Source of the DNA: Mytilus trossulus
Taxonomy: Eukaryota; Mollusca; Bivalvia; Mytilida; Mytilidae
NCBI RefSeq assembly: GCF_036588685.1
Contig: NC_086379.1
Span: 18,399,862 to 18,463,861, forward strand
Length of the DNA stretch: 64,000 nucleotides
Direction of reading: 5' to 3'
Shown: in pieces, positions 49,201 through 58,600 of the stretch
How the letters are laid out: each line of letters starts with the position of its first letter
How positions within the stretch are numbered: position 1 is the stretch's first letter
Made by a program: the position numbers and the translations under genes
The notes under the pieces: model-generated
Seen by the model: only the letters and a program-made list of their open reading frames with translations
What the model was told of the DNA's origin: nothing
Databases searched by the model: none

Positions 49201-49880
49201 CGCTTTGTTAACAAAGCCGTGTTCTAATGAGCACGAAAAATACACATGCGCATGTACTTTTAATATTAACATTATTTCCATCGTTATCCTTTTAAATATT
49301 TGCATTTAAGAAGCTAATATAAACTTTTATTACATATTTTTATCAAACAACATATATTTACCCTGCTCGTAGTTTTTAAACTTATCAAATATGAAATGTA
49401 ATATACAGACTCCTCAGAGAGGAAACGGGAACAGCCAAACATTCTTACGGTATTTTCGTATGCTCTTCGACCTATAAATATATTGTATTTGTCATGTTAG
49501 AATCGAAATAATTCCTTCATGTCATGCTCTATGCTCATTTTCACATGGGTAGGCATTATATTTGACCACATTTTACACCTTGCTAACACTCAGTGTAAAA
49601 TATCGACAAATATAATGCCTACCCATGTTAAAATGAGCATAGAGCATGACATGAAGGAATTATTTCTTAAACAAGATAGTACTCAAACCATTGAATGGAA
49701 AAAAAAGGAACTTGACAGTTTGAAAAAAATGCTCAATAAAACTATTGTTGCTAATATGATCTAATAACTTTTGTAAATTGATAATTGAATGTATGTTGGG
49801 TTTTTTCCAGTCATTCCAGAATTAGAGATGCTTTAAAATTTGCTGCTGAAGGCCTTGATGGTGAAAGTACAGAAAACTGA
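31135..49880 (+). CDS. Leucine-rich-repeat protein (588 aa), disordered N-terminus, ~8 LRRs, C-terminal coiled coil
   Basis: Exons 31135-31250, 34685-35117, 35483-35572, 36865-36936, 37607-37665, 40997-41049, 41903-42045, 42738-42949, 43562-43685, 45935-46072, 46841-46904, 47837-47918, 48730-48840 and 49811-49880 join in frame to 588 residues. The ATG at 31135 follows an in-frame TGA at 31126-31128. Residues 1-183 are Ser/Pro/Arg-rich and probably disordered. About 190-460 are SDS22-like LRRs (LRVLDLSCNYIERIENL, LSNLQLQHNKIKTI, LTVLDLSSNMLDNF, LQILNISNNRITTI), closed by an LRR-cap-like LFISGNPF..DILDG. About 500-550 are a predicted helix/coiled coil (VRQVETQMKQMDSDMKSIEN). Architecture resembles ciliary/centrosomal or PP1-regulatory LRR proteins, but I cannot name the orthologue. 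Its first intron (3.4 kb) is full of nested repeats. Confidence 0.88.
31510..32385. repeat. TGTCC/GGACA motif array with inverted ends
   Basis: Left TAATGTCCCCCAATCAAAAA then GTGTCCACTGGACATTA; right ATAGTGTCCATGTGGACACA then ATTTCCCAGGACACTATTTT. More than a dozen TGTCC or GGACA boxes at both ends, with a plain AT-rich centre. Confidence 0.7.
32530..32640 (+). repeat. Two-unit tandem repeat (GATGAAGAAAT..AAGAAAGAGA)
   Basis: AGACGAAGAAATGAAACATT TGTGAGGAAGAAAGAGAT is followed ~66 bp later by AGATGAAGAAATTTACATTT GTGAAGAAGAAAGAGAT. Confidence 0.7.
33494..33718. mobile_element. Inverted-repeat element with GGTCTCATTGGGG ends
   Basis: Left GGTCTCATTGGGGGTTCC, right AGACCCCAATGAGACC. Interior carries CCCGGATCC / CCCGGGTCCC and repeated CACGCTTA. 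Confidence 0.7.
33722..34684 (+). other. LRR intron 1, 3' part
   Basis: No gene or element termini recognised; ordinary AT-rich intron. Confidence 0.5.
34685..35117 (+). CDS. LRR gene exon 2: low-complexity N-terminal region with repeated PNRK motif
   Basis: Acceptor TTTCAG, donor GTAAGT; 144 codons plus 1 nt. Ser/Pro/Arg-rich, with FVNVPNRKVS and VVDIPNRKLS about 44 residues apart, then RPSSGSAKRRSRPSSG and an acidic ELDDDDE patch. Confidence 0.85.
35483..35572 (+). CDS. LRR gene exon 3: start of LRR region
   Basis: Acceptor TTGTAG, donor GTAAGG; 30 codons ending NLYAADLTKINNLQR, the first LRR half. Confidence 0.85.
35850..36535 (+). repeat. Triplicated repeat (CACTCTGTGGTTAAAGTTTTT) with a nested insertion
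   Basis: Partial copies start near 35908, 36107 and 36498 (TTAATAACTTTCTTAAA, GACAGAAGCTTGTT, AAATGGACTTAGTTTTTCT). The stretch 36215-36375 (TGTCAAAGCGACAACCACCC, GTGTCCTTCAGCTGGCCCC) is a different mussel-type repeat inserted in it; it explains the opposite-strand open frames there. Confidence 0.7.
36865..36936 (+). CDS. LRR gene exon 4: LRVLDLSCNYIERIENL
   Basis: Acceptor TTTCAG, donor GTAAGA; 24 codons, one near-complete SDS22-type LRR. Confidence 0.9.
37607..37665 (+). CDS. LRR gene exon 5: IRELKMYGNRIHQLENL
   Basis: Acceptor TTGCAG, donor GTTTGT; 19 codons plus 2 nt, one LRR. Donor is weak but phase fits the next exon; a TTA-flanked inverted-repeat element begins 35 bp after the exon. 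Confidence 0.82.
37701..38005. mobile_element. MITE with GGAGTCATCC..GGATGACCCC ends and TTA target duplication
   Basis: Left GGAGTCATCCATAATTGTCA then ACCATTTTCCAAAGTGTACA; right is its reverse complement for ~45 bp. TTA at 37698-37700 and 38006-38008. Lies 35 bp after LRR exon 5. Confidence 0.85.
38641..40815 (+). repeat. ~2.2-kb bivalve repeat with internal tandem units
   Basis: Begins TTTATACAACCGCAAAAATT and ends CTCTGCGGTCGTATAAAGCT. Contains at least four diverged units with GGAAGGTTGGGATTGATTTT and GGGCCCAAATAAGCATT, a second array (GGGGTTCTTTGATATGC), then a short array of GCAATAGCAAGAAAT / TTTCAATTG. A reversed shorter copy lies at 58794-59585. Open frames inside are repeat translation. 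Confidence 0.75.
40997..41049 (+). CDS. LRR gene exon 6: LSNLQLQHNKIKTI
   Basis: Acceptor TTACAG, donor GTGAGA; 53 nt, one LRR; short enough to be missed by gene finders. Confidence 0.87.
41610..41855 (+). repeat. Interspersed repeat fragment (GGGATTAATATAAGTTGCAA)
   Basis: 3' 90 bp shared with 20310-20405. Confidence 0.65.
41903..42045 (+). CDS. LRR gene exon 7: two LRRs
   Basis: Acceptor TTGTAG, donor GTGAGT; contains IRTLNLSSNHLMRIES and LTVLDLSSNMLDNFS. Confidence 0.9.
42175..42450 (+). repeat. GATTGCCAATGAGACA family, diverged copy
   Basis: GTATGATTGCCGTTGAGACA, then ACTGCCTTCAAAATTGAGCA and CACTGAATTACAGACTTC. Confidence 0.65.
42738..42949 (+). CDS. LRR gene exon 8: three LRRs
   Basis: Acceptor TTTCAG, donor GTAAGT; LEELNASNNRLRTV, LQDIDLSGNDLKDI and LQILNISNNRITTI follow one another. 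Confidence 0.93.
43562..43685 (+). CDS. LRR gene exon 9: two LRRs
   Basis: Acceptor TTTCAG, donor GTGAGT; LTELYAADNHISEL and LEILNISRNNISSFEEV. Confidence 0.9.
44300..44580 (+). mobile_element. TTAAGGTGGTACC element, short form (281 bp)
   Basis: Same 19-bp ends as 16219-16950 (TTAAGGTGGTACCTAACAC ... GTGTTGGGTACCACCTTAA) with the middle ~450 bp missing: an internal-deletion derivative. Confidence 0.85.
44749..45190 (+). repeat. GATTGCCAATGAGACA family, long copy
   Basis: AAGAAGATGTGGTATGATTG, CGACCTTCAACAGTGAGCAA, GGCTCCTGACTTGGGACAGG, GGGATCCCAACC. Confidence 0.75.
45560..45801. mobile_element. Inverted-repeat element (ACTGTGGATTCGTTTATTT)
   Basis: Left ACTGTGGATTCGTTTATTTA, right AATAATAATGAATCCACAGT, with the right end partly duplicated (GAATCCACATGGTTTCCAAC). 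Confidence 0.7.
45935..46072 (+). CDS. LRR gene exon 10: last LRR and cap
   Basis: Acceptor TTTCAG, donor GTAGGT; LSELFISGNPFSNDDDG then FSNLDILDG, the usual end-cap layout of SDS22-like LRR domains. Confidence 0.88.
46841..46904 (+). CDS. LRR gene exon 11
   Basis: Acceptor TTTTAG, donor GTAAGT; 21 codons plus 1 nt, basic AHLKRAAHRGAPLMRP linker. Confidence 0.8.
46905..47836 (+). other. LRR intron 11, unassigned
   Basis: No supported gene; the open frames at 47171-47359 (minus) and 47606-47839 lack homology I recognise. Confidence 0.5.
47837..47918 (+). CDS. LRR gene exon 12: coiled coil
   Basis: Acceptor TTACAG, donor GTAATA; encodes VETQMKQMDSDMKSIENDF with heptad-like spacing of V/M/M/I. 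Confidence 0.82.
48730..48840 (+). CDS. LRR gene exon 13
   Basis: Acceptor TTTCAG, donor GTACTA; continues the helix (MEQLKSTLDKL) into a Ser-rich tail. Confidence 0.82.
49505..49666. repeat. 162-bp near-perfect palindrome
   Basis: Left arm GAAATAATTCCTTCATGTCA then TGCTCTATGCTCATTTTCAC; right arm is the reverse complement with one C/A mismatch over ~58 bp, then an inner stem ATTTTACAC/GTGTAAAAT around a ~13-nt loop. In the last intron of the LRR gene. Confidence 0.9.
49811..49880 (+). CDS. LRR gene exon 14 with stop
   Basis: Acceptor TTTCCAG; IRDALKFAAEGLDGESTEN then TGA at 49878-49880. A candidate AATAAA lies far downstream at 52056-52061, inside duplicated segment A1. Confidence 0.82.
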
Positions 49881-50808
49881 CCAAAGTTTTATTGCTAGTG
49901 CTTCAGATTAGCCAGTGCAGGTGTTAAACAATTAAAACTGTTGTGTGTATAACTCTTACCAAGAAAGTGTAACTGCCACTTTCATTTGGTTCACTCGGGG
50001 GTTTTCAGCATAGACTCCATAAAAAAGGTTGTGATGCAGATATACAGGTCAACTGCTATCAAAGACTCATTAAAAGTGTGTTATATAGGACATGATATTT
50101 TCAAATATAATTTATATGATATTATTCAGTCCTATCAGTTACATCTATGTATAAAATGATGTTTTTTTGCCAAGACAGTCTTCTAAAATCCCAATTTATG
50201 CTGGTTTTTTATTTCACTTTTGTTGTGCAAAATACTTTCATGTGTGAAGCTTCATGTAGTTCCATTTTTATGGATGCACTGTTCCTGACAAAGAAGGGAA
50301 AAGAAAACTGCCATTTTCTATGGAAAAGTATTCAAATAGTTTAGATTTTTTTGTCTGCAAAAAATATGAACCTATGAATTTTAATTAACAGAACTTAGAA
50401 AAAAAATCACTACAAAATATGTACAAACTAGTATACTTGTCAAGGGACTATGCATAGTAAATGAAGGAAATGTGATAGTGGTTTTTTAAACAGTCCTCCT
50501 AAAATTTAATCGATATCTTCACAGTTCAACTTCCTGATAACGATCAATAATTAATTCTACATTCTGATATTCAGAATATAAAATGTTTGCACATTTATTT
50601 AATATGTCATCTTGAAAAGATTGTTGTACATTCTTTTCTATTCACTCATATATATTTATTAATTTATTTTTGTATACAAGATGTATATTTACTGTTGCAT
50701 TTGAAATAATTATAAATTTTGAAAAATTATTTATATGGGTTAAGTTTATATTTGTAGTGTGGAAATATTATTTATATCAAAAATATAATAATACAAATGT
50801 ACTTAACA

Positions 50809-52532
50809 AATGCATAATTTTTTTATGAAAAACCAAAGTTATAACTTAATGTTTAGTGTTTATGTAAAAGTATTCAATTCACTGCCTTCTTATTTATATC
50901 CAACACAATATAATTTCAGTATTAGACCCCGTTCACACTAGGACATTTTTATCAATTTAAACTAGACCAGTTCACTTTATATCAATTTAAGGGGTAATGT
51001 GAACACTTTGAATCGATCTTCAATCGGTCTAAACTAAAACACCAAAAGAGGTAGTTTAGTTTGAATCGATCTAAAATAAACCGATCTTACTTTAAATGTG
51101 AACGCAGAGATCGGTTTAAACTTGTACGATTAAATCGAAATAACTTATGTGCATGTGTAGCGGTAAAACTTTCTCAGTTGGAAATCTTCTTGTATCAAAA
51201 TATTTAATTCTTAGCTGATTTATACTGATGGTTTAATAGCCAATGCTTGTGGTTTGCTTGTCTCATATTTCCATTGGTCAAAATACTATTACAACCTTTT
51301 AAATTTCCCTGTTCGTTACTGGTTCTGCATCACAATTTGGTTGACAGATATGATGCATCTTTGTCCAAATTTGCTAGAGATTTGTTTAAGTCTTATATTC
51401 TTTGAATACTAGAATAGTCATCTGATCTATATTTCACTAGTCATTTAATCATAATTTTAACAGGGTTGGTAGGGGTTATCATACATAGCAAGACACACCT
51501 ACATGTTTGAAGTTCATGGTATTTCCACAGTTATAGTATTGTTCACATTCATTTATTTCTTCTAAAGGGATTTTATGATATTTAAACATGGGTAAACTAC
51601 TATGACCTCTAATCTGACAAGAACAATGTATAATAATAATAATAATTATATTAATAATTCTTTATCTAAAGAGGGTTACTCTGTTAGCTATTCCACTAAT
51701 CTTCCCATATACAAGGAAATGTTTTTTCTACCATAACTACCAGTATAAAAAAATCACTGATTCTTTATATTTTTGGAAAATATTTTTAAGACAGATTTCA
51801 CCTCTTTTTCTAGTGCAATGTGATTTTACAAGTAGTGCTTTTACAGTAATTTGAGTTACAAGTGATGTTATAATTTCAATTTACATGTTATATACATGTA
51901 GTACATGTTAGTGGAATTAGCATCATTCTAGAATAGCCTGTCATGTTTAATTTCATTCCTGTTCCATAGATTTTGATACATGTATGACATGTTTTGTTTG
52001 TGCTATTATTGTGTATTTTGTTGATTGTAAATGAACATTGCTGTATAATTTAGAGAATAAATAACAGTTTTTAATTTCTTTTGATTTTCATTATACATTG
52101 TATTGATTGTAAGAAAGCATGATTAATCTTGAGTGAACTACTAACTTATTACACATTTTGCAGTGTCCAATCAAAGTTTTTTTTTATGAAATACCAAAAG
52201 CAGTCTTTTCTTTTGTCAGTAAAATCATGAGTTATCTACCCTTTTCAACAGTATGTTTTATTATTCACAGTATGAAGAAATTTTTTGCTTTTGAGAATTT
52301 TCTCTTTATTTCTGAGTAGTTATAATAGTAATAATTTTGGTTCATAAAATATAGATTGACTAGATAGAGACAAACTGGTTCTAGCAGTGTGGTGAGAGTT
52401 TTTTTGCTCCATGTTGAAGTCTGTGACCGAGTTAAGAACAGCTGTTTTGTTGTGCATATACTGATTGTGTGTCATGGATGGTTTCCCATACCTTTTTTTT
52501 TTTAAATAAGTCTTAAACATTTTTCAATTTAT
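50809..52532. repeat. Segmental duplication copy A1
   Basis: 1724 bp matching 53677-55400 at a constant offset of 2868, with no indel and no substitution seen in the lines I compared. Holds the LRR-gene 3' flank, an inverted-type repeat with GTTCACACTAGG, and a (AAT)n tract. Confidence 0.95.
50927..51150. repeat. Repeat with GTTCACACTAGG start and GATCGGTTTAAAC boxes
   Basis: AATCGATC, ATCGGTCTAAAC, CCGATC boxes in both senses; identical second copy at 53795-54018 within A2. Confidence 0.6.
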
Positions 52533-53676
52533 CATTTTGGTCTCTTGTGGACAGTTGTCTCATTGGCAATCATACAACATCTTCTTTTTTTTATATTTTG
52601 TGTTTCATTATTAAGAGATACATAATTATAATACCTTCCAAAAGCCAACTGGATAAATTAGCTGACCAAGCTTTTGATCGTCTGTTTTAAGAATGTTATC
52701 AATGGTACAGCCATGTTCCCGTAACCTTGACATTGCTGCTGATGTAACCTGGTCCCTGGTTTGACTGGACAACATCAAGGACAACAACACTTGGTATCTG
52801 TACACCTTAAATTGAACAACAAGAAATATAAACTTTGGTTTGAATTGATAACATCAAAGAGAAAAAAACTTGGTATCTGTACATGCTGTACACCTTAAAT
52901 CAAACAGCAAGCAATAAAATATGAGAAACTTCTTATATAGAAAAGTAATGTTAGCAATGACAGACTAGAATGAATTTATATCGATACAGAAAGTTCAGGG
53001 GGAGATCTAGCCATTTTAAAAAGGGGGTTCCTAACCAAGGGTAAAAAAGGGGGGGGGGGGGTTCCAGCTTCCAGCTACATGTATATGCTTCCATTCAAAT
53101 TCATTGATGGGCCAAAAAAAGGGGGTTCCAACCCCCCGACCCCCCCCCCCCTTTGGATCTGCCAATGAATGTCAATTTGTATAAACATGATAAACACTCT
53201 ATGACAAATGAAAGAAGGAAGATGAATTAAAAGTAATTCCTTGTACATGCTAAAGTTGGATGTCCCTGTTAATTTTAAACAATTGATGTGAAGAATTTTA
53301 AAAATTTTAATCATGCAAAGTATACAATGTATAGTTTTTGGCACCATGAATCTTTAAGTACCATGAGCATGAAGAGTACCACTTTAACTTAAGCCACTTT
53401 GACATTTGGTTTTCATATTAATTATTTGATCATTATTGATATTTTTTTTGGAATAAATTTTAATAACAAAGTAGCTTTTTGTATGATTATACAACATGTA
53501 CAATGTATGATAGTTTAAGAAAAAACAAAAAAAACTTTTTTTAAATTAGTGTCTTCTTGTTTAAAGAAAAATAATCTCTGAACTAAATTGTGACGGTTTG
53601 TCCATGGCATTTTGTCTATGGCATTTTGTCCTGTGGCTTTTTGTCTTACATTCTTAGATTTCTGAGAATATTATCT
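52533..53676. repeat. Segmental duplication copy B1
   Basis: Matches 57456-58598 (offset 4923, becoming 4921 after homopolymer length changes: G13 versus G10, C12 versus C13). Contains the orphan NTHL1 exon 2. Confidence 0.95.
52635..52805 (-). pseudogene. NTHL1: Orphan duplicate of NTHL1 exon 2 (segment B1)
   Basis: Same 171 bases and splice borders as 57558-57728. It lies 3' of the NTHL1 terminal exon, and the copies of exons 3-4 that should follow it are absent because segment X is missing from this copy. It is therefore an isolated exon, not part of the intact transcript. No internal stop. Confidence 0.9.
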
Positions 53677-55400
53677 AATGCATAATTTTTTTATGAAAAA
53701 CCAAAGTTATAACTTAATGTTTAGTGTTTATGTAAAAGTATTCAATTCACTGCCTTCTTATTTATATCCAACACAATATAATTTCAGTATTAGACCCCGT
53801 TCACACTAGGACATTTTTATCAATTTAAACTAGACCAGTTCACTTTATATCAATTTAAGGGGTAATGTGAACACTTTGAATCGATCTTCAATCGGTCTAA
53901 ACTAAAACACCAAAAGAGGTAGTTTAGTTTGAATCGATCTAAAATAAACCGATCTTACTTTAAATGTGAACGCAGAGATCGGTTTAAACTTGTACGATTA
54001 AATCGAAATAACTTATGTGCATGTGTAGCGGTAAAACTTTCTCAGTTGGAAATCTTCTTGTATCAAAATATTTAATTCTTAGCTGATTTATACTGATGGT
54101 TTAATAGCCAATGCTTGTGGTTTGCTTGTCTCATATTTCCATTGGTCAAAATACTATTACAACCTTTTAAATTTCCCTGTTCGTTACTGGTTCTGCATCA
54201 CAATTTGGTTGACAGATATGATGCATCTTTGTCCAAATTTGCTAGAGATTTGTTTAAGTCTTATATTCTTTGAATACTAGAATAGTCATCTGATCTATAT
54301 TTCACTAGTCATTTAATCATAATTTTAACAGGGTTGGTAGGGGTTATCATACATAGCAAGACACACCTACATGTTTGAAGTTCATGGTATTTCCACAGTT
54401 ATAGTATTGTTCACATTCATTTATTTCTTCTAAAGGGATTTTATGATATTTAAACATGGGTAAACTACTATGACCTCTAATCTGACAAGAACAATGTATA
54501 ATAATAATAATAATTATATTAATAATTCTTTATCTAAAGAGGGTTACTCTGTTAGCTATTCCACTAATCTTCCCATATACAAGGAAATGTTTTTTCTACC
54601 ATAACTACCAGTATAAAAAAATCACTGATTCTTTATATTTTTGGAAAATATTTTTAAGACAGATTTCACCTCTTTTTCTAGTGCAATGTGATTTTACAAG
54701 TAGTGCTTTTACAGTAATTTGAGTTACAAGTGATGTTATAATTTCAATTTACATGTTATATACATGTAGTACATGTTAGTGGAATTAGCATCATTCTAGA
54801 ATAGCCTGTCATGTTTAATTTCATTCCTGTTCCATAGATTTTGATACATGTATGACATGTTTTGTTTGTGCTATTATTGTGTATTTTGTTGATTGTAAAT
54901 GAACATTGCTGTATAATTTAGAGAATAAATAACAGTTTTTAATTTCTTTTGATTTTCATTATACATTGTATTGATTGTAAGAAAGCATGATTAATCTTGA
55001 GTGAACTACTAACTTATTACACATTTTGCAGTGTCCAATCAAAGTTTTTTTTTATGAAATACCAAAAGCAGTCTTTTCTTTTGTCAGTAAAATCATGAGT
55101 TATCTACCCTTTTCAACAGTATGTTTTATTATTCACAGTATGAAGAAATTTTTTGCTTTTGAGAATTTTCTCTTTATTTCTGAGTAGTTATAATAGTAAT
55201 AATTTTGGTTCATAAAATATAGATTGACTAGATAGAGACAAACTGGTTCTAGCAGTGTGGTGAGAGTTTTTTTGCTCCATGTTGAAGTCTGTGACCGAGT
55301 TAAGAACAGCTGTTTTGTTGTGCATATACTGATTGTGTGTCATGGATGGTTTCCCATACCTTTTTTTTTTTAAATAAGTCTTAAACATTTTTCAATTTAT
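53677..55400. repeat. Segmental duplication copy A2
   Basis: Second copy of A, ending 20 bp past the NTHL1 stop codon (minus sense) and followed by unique segment X. Confidence 0.95.
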
Positions 55401-55401
55401 T
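55396..55401 (-). terminator. NTHL1 polyadenylation signal AATAAA
   Basis: Minus-strand AATAAA starting about 20 nt after the stop codon, giving a very short 3' UTR. It spans the A2/X boundary exactly; at the A1/B1 join the equivalent hexamer reads GATAAA. Confidence 0.5.
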
Positions 55402-55420
55402 TATACACAAAATATACATT

Positions 55421-55607
55421 TCAAACAGGTTCTTCTTTTTTGATTTCTGTCTTTGGAAGTTTCTTAGGTGACTTCTTAGGAGATTTGTAACTTCTCCCAT
55501 ACGGACATATCTGTTTATTTAAGCACTCAGAACATTTTGGATACACAGGAAGACAAGTCTGTTGCCCAAATCCAACTAACAAGTGATTTATCTCCGACCA
55601 TAATTCT
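55421..55607 (-). CDS. NTHL1: NTHL1 exon 4: Fe-S cluster and stop
   Basis: Acceptor [24 protein letters not shown] then the remaining three cluster cysteines, a basic tail ([11 protein letters not shown]) and TGA at 55423-55421. Confidence 0.95.
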
Positions 55608-58600
55608 CTGTAAATAGATTCATTGGGAAGTTAATTTATGGTAATGATATACTATGAATCAATTGAAAGAAGTATGTACAGCATGTTTATAGGTATTAAA
55701 TATGTTTTTTTTTTTATGAAAACATGAATGAAAGTAACTCAATTTTCATGATGATAATGAACGTCATGTACAGGTCAGTTGATGTTTCATCCAGTGGCAA
55801 ATATTTCATACATGATCATGTACGGTACAAGTCTATATAAACAACCCCTGTGTAACCTGAATAACAGTCTAAATGTAACTCTTGTAATGTTTGTTGTATT
55901 AACCTGTCTTAACAAACAAAATAATGTTCAGTCCAAAAGGGCTTTGGTGACGACTGGTTCCCTAGCATTTAGTTAAGAAAATATGCCTACATAACAGTGA
56001 GTTTATCATATTTTATATGAAATCATTAACCTGATGAAACAGTCCTTGGTAGGATTTCCATTAAAGAAATTCATATTGGAGTTGCATGCAAACAATGTGT
56101 TTATGTGGTTGGCCTTAACAACAATATAATAAGTATAAGAAAATATGACATTTCCATTAGCTATTCATTCAATGTTGACTTTAAAATTTTACGTAGAACT
56201 TGTCAACTTTGGCTATTGGAATATGTGCTAGCTTCAATATCATTTACAAAAAAGTTGTCATTCTCAAATTTGATTTCTTTCTAAATAGATATAAGAAGAT
56301 GTGGTATGAGTGCCAATGACACAGCTCTCCATTCAAATCACACTTGGAAAAAACAGTATAGATCAAAGCATGGTCTTCAACACGGAACCTTGGTTCACAC
56401 GGAACAGCAATTACTGAAATTAAAAATATCTGATGTAAAATTTTATTTAAAAAAATGTTGGAAGAGGACCTCTATGTACATGTACATGTATGACCATGAT
56501 GACTTCAAACCAGAGACCAGAGATGAAGTTGTGGAGGCATAAACAATTACCTTGGCAACCAATCCTCCAAGCTTTTTCTTGTATCTTCTGGTTGTTTTGT
56601 AGGTTTTTGATGCCATCCTAATCTGTTAGAGATCCTATGTACATGTGTATCCACTCCTATCCCCTGTATTTCATTCCAAGCACACTTCATCACTAGATAG
56701 GCCATTTTAGGTCCAACTCCTGTTAGTTTACAAAGGTCTCCCACAGTTTTAGGGATATCACCATTGTATTGGTCTAACAGTGTTTGACTAGTCTTTTTAA
56801 TGTACTCTACTTTTCTCTAAAATAAAAATGTAGATTTAATCATGTACCTGTTATATTCAGTAGATGACCAATTAATTGATTAAATAGTATCTGATACTAT
56901 CATACTTGACCATGTTGACCAAGAGGAATATTTTTGATCAGTTACATGTATGTCGTTTTATTATACAACTTGCATTTCTTGCATAAAATCTAGTAGCAAT
57001 ATTGCCATCAGTTCAAAACAAGCTGAATTTATAGCAATATTCACATAATCACTTTTTCATAATATATACATGAAGACCCCTAAGAACCTGATTTAATTTA
57101 GTATTCAGATAACCATTAAAATCATTGATGAAAAGTATAAAGATTAAGTTTTATGCACCCACCACTAAATGGTCGAGACATATATATGTAGTATGTTACC
57201 CAAGTCTGCTATCCGTCCTTTTGGAATCAATTTTTTCACAAGACTTTTTACTTTATATTTGCAAAAATGTAGCAAGAGTCCGTAATTCAGTGGTTGTCGT
57301 TTGTTTATGTGTTACATATTTGTTTTTCATTAATTTTTTTATATAAATAAGGCTGTTAATTTTCTTGTTTGAATTGTTTTATACTGTCTTATCGGGGCCT
57401 TTTATAGCTGACTATGCCATGTATGTGGTATGGGCATGCCTGTACATGTCTGTATCATTTTGGTCTCTTGTGGACAGTTGTCTCATTGGCAATCATACAA
57501 CATCTTCTTTTTTTTATATTTTGTGTTTCATTATTAAGAGATACATAATTATAATACCTTCCAAAAGCCAACTGGATAAATTAGCTGACCAAGCTTTTGA
57601 TCGTCTGTTTTAAGAATGTTATCAATGGTACAGCCATGTTCCCGTAACCTTGACATTGCTGCTGATGTAACCTGGTCCCTGGTTTGACTGGACAACATCA
57701 AGGACAACAACACTTGGTATCTGTACACCTTAAATTGAACAACAAGAAATATAAACTTTGGTTTGAATTGATAACATCAAAGAGAAAAAAACTTGGTATC
57801 TGTACATGCTGTACACCTTAAATCAAACAGCAAGCAATAAAATATGAGAAACTTCTTATATAGAAAAGTAATGTTAGCAATGACAGACTAGAATGAATTT
57901 ATATCGATACAGAAAGTTCAGGGGGAGATCTAGCCATTTTAAAAAGGGGGTTCCTAACCAAGGGTAAAAAAGGGGGGGGGGTTCCAGCTTCCAGCTACAT
58001 GTATATGCTTCCATTCAAATTCATTGATGGGCCAAAAAAAGGGGGTTCCAACCCCCCGACCCCCCCCCCCCCTTTGGATCTGCCAATGAATGTCAATTTG
58101 TATAAACATGATAAACACTCTATGACAAATGAAAGAAGGAAGATGAATTAAAAGTAATTCCTTGTACATGCTAAAGTTGGATGTCCCTGTTAATTTTAAA
58201 CAATTGATGTGAAGAATTTTAAAAATTTTAATCATGCAAAGTATACAATGTATAGTTTTTGGCACCATGAATCTTTAAGTACCATGAGCATGAAGAGTAC
58301 CACTTTAACTTAAGCCACTTTGACATTTGGTTTTCATATTAATTATTTGATCATTATTGATATTTTTTTTGGAATAAATTTTAATAACAAAGTAGCTTTT
58401 TGTATGATTATACAACATGTACAATGTATGATAGTTTAAGAAAAAACAAAAAAAACTTTTTTTAAATTAGTGTCTTCTTGTTTAAAGAAAAATAATCTCT
58501 GAACTAAATTGTGACGGTTTGTCCATGGCATTTTGTCTATGGCATTTTGTCCTGTGGCTTTTTGTCTTACATTCTTAGATTTCTGAGAATATTATCTAGT

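Noticed and set aside
49519..49764. 81-codon plus-strand open frame with a charged, coiled-coil-like end, possible extra LRR-gene exon
   Set aside because: Two-thirds of it is the palindrome at 49505-49666, there is no supported acceptor/donor pair in phase, and exons 13 and 14 already join in frame without it.
52320..55388. Identical 66-codon minus-strand open frames in A1 and A2
   Set aside because: Identical only because the whole segment is duplicated; no coding features.
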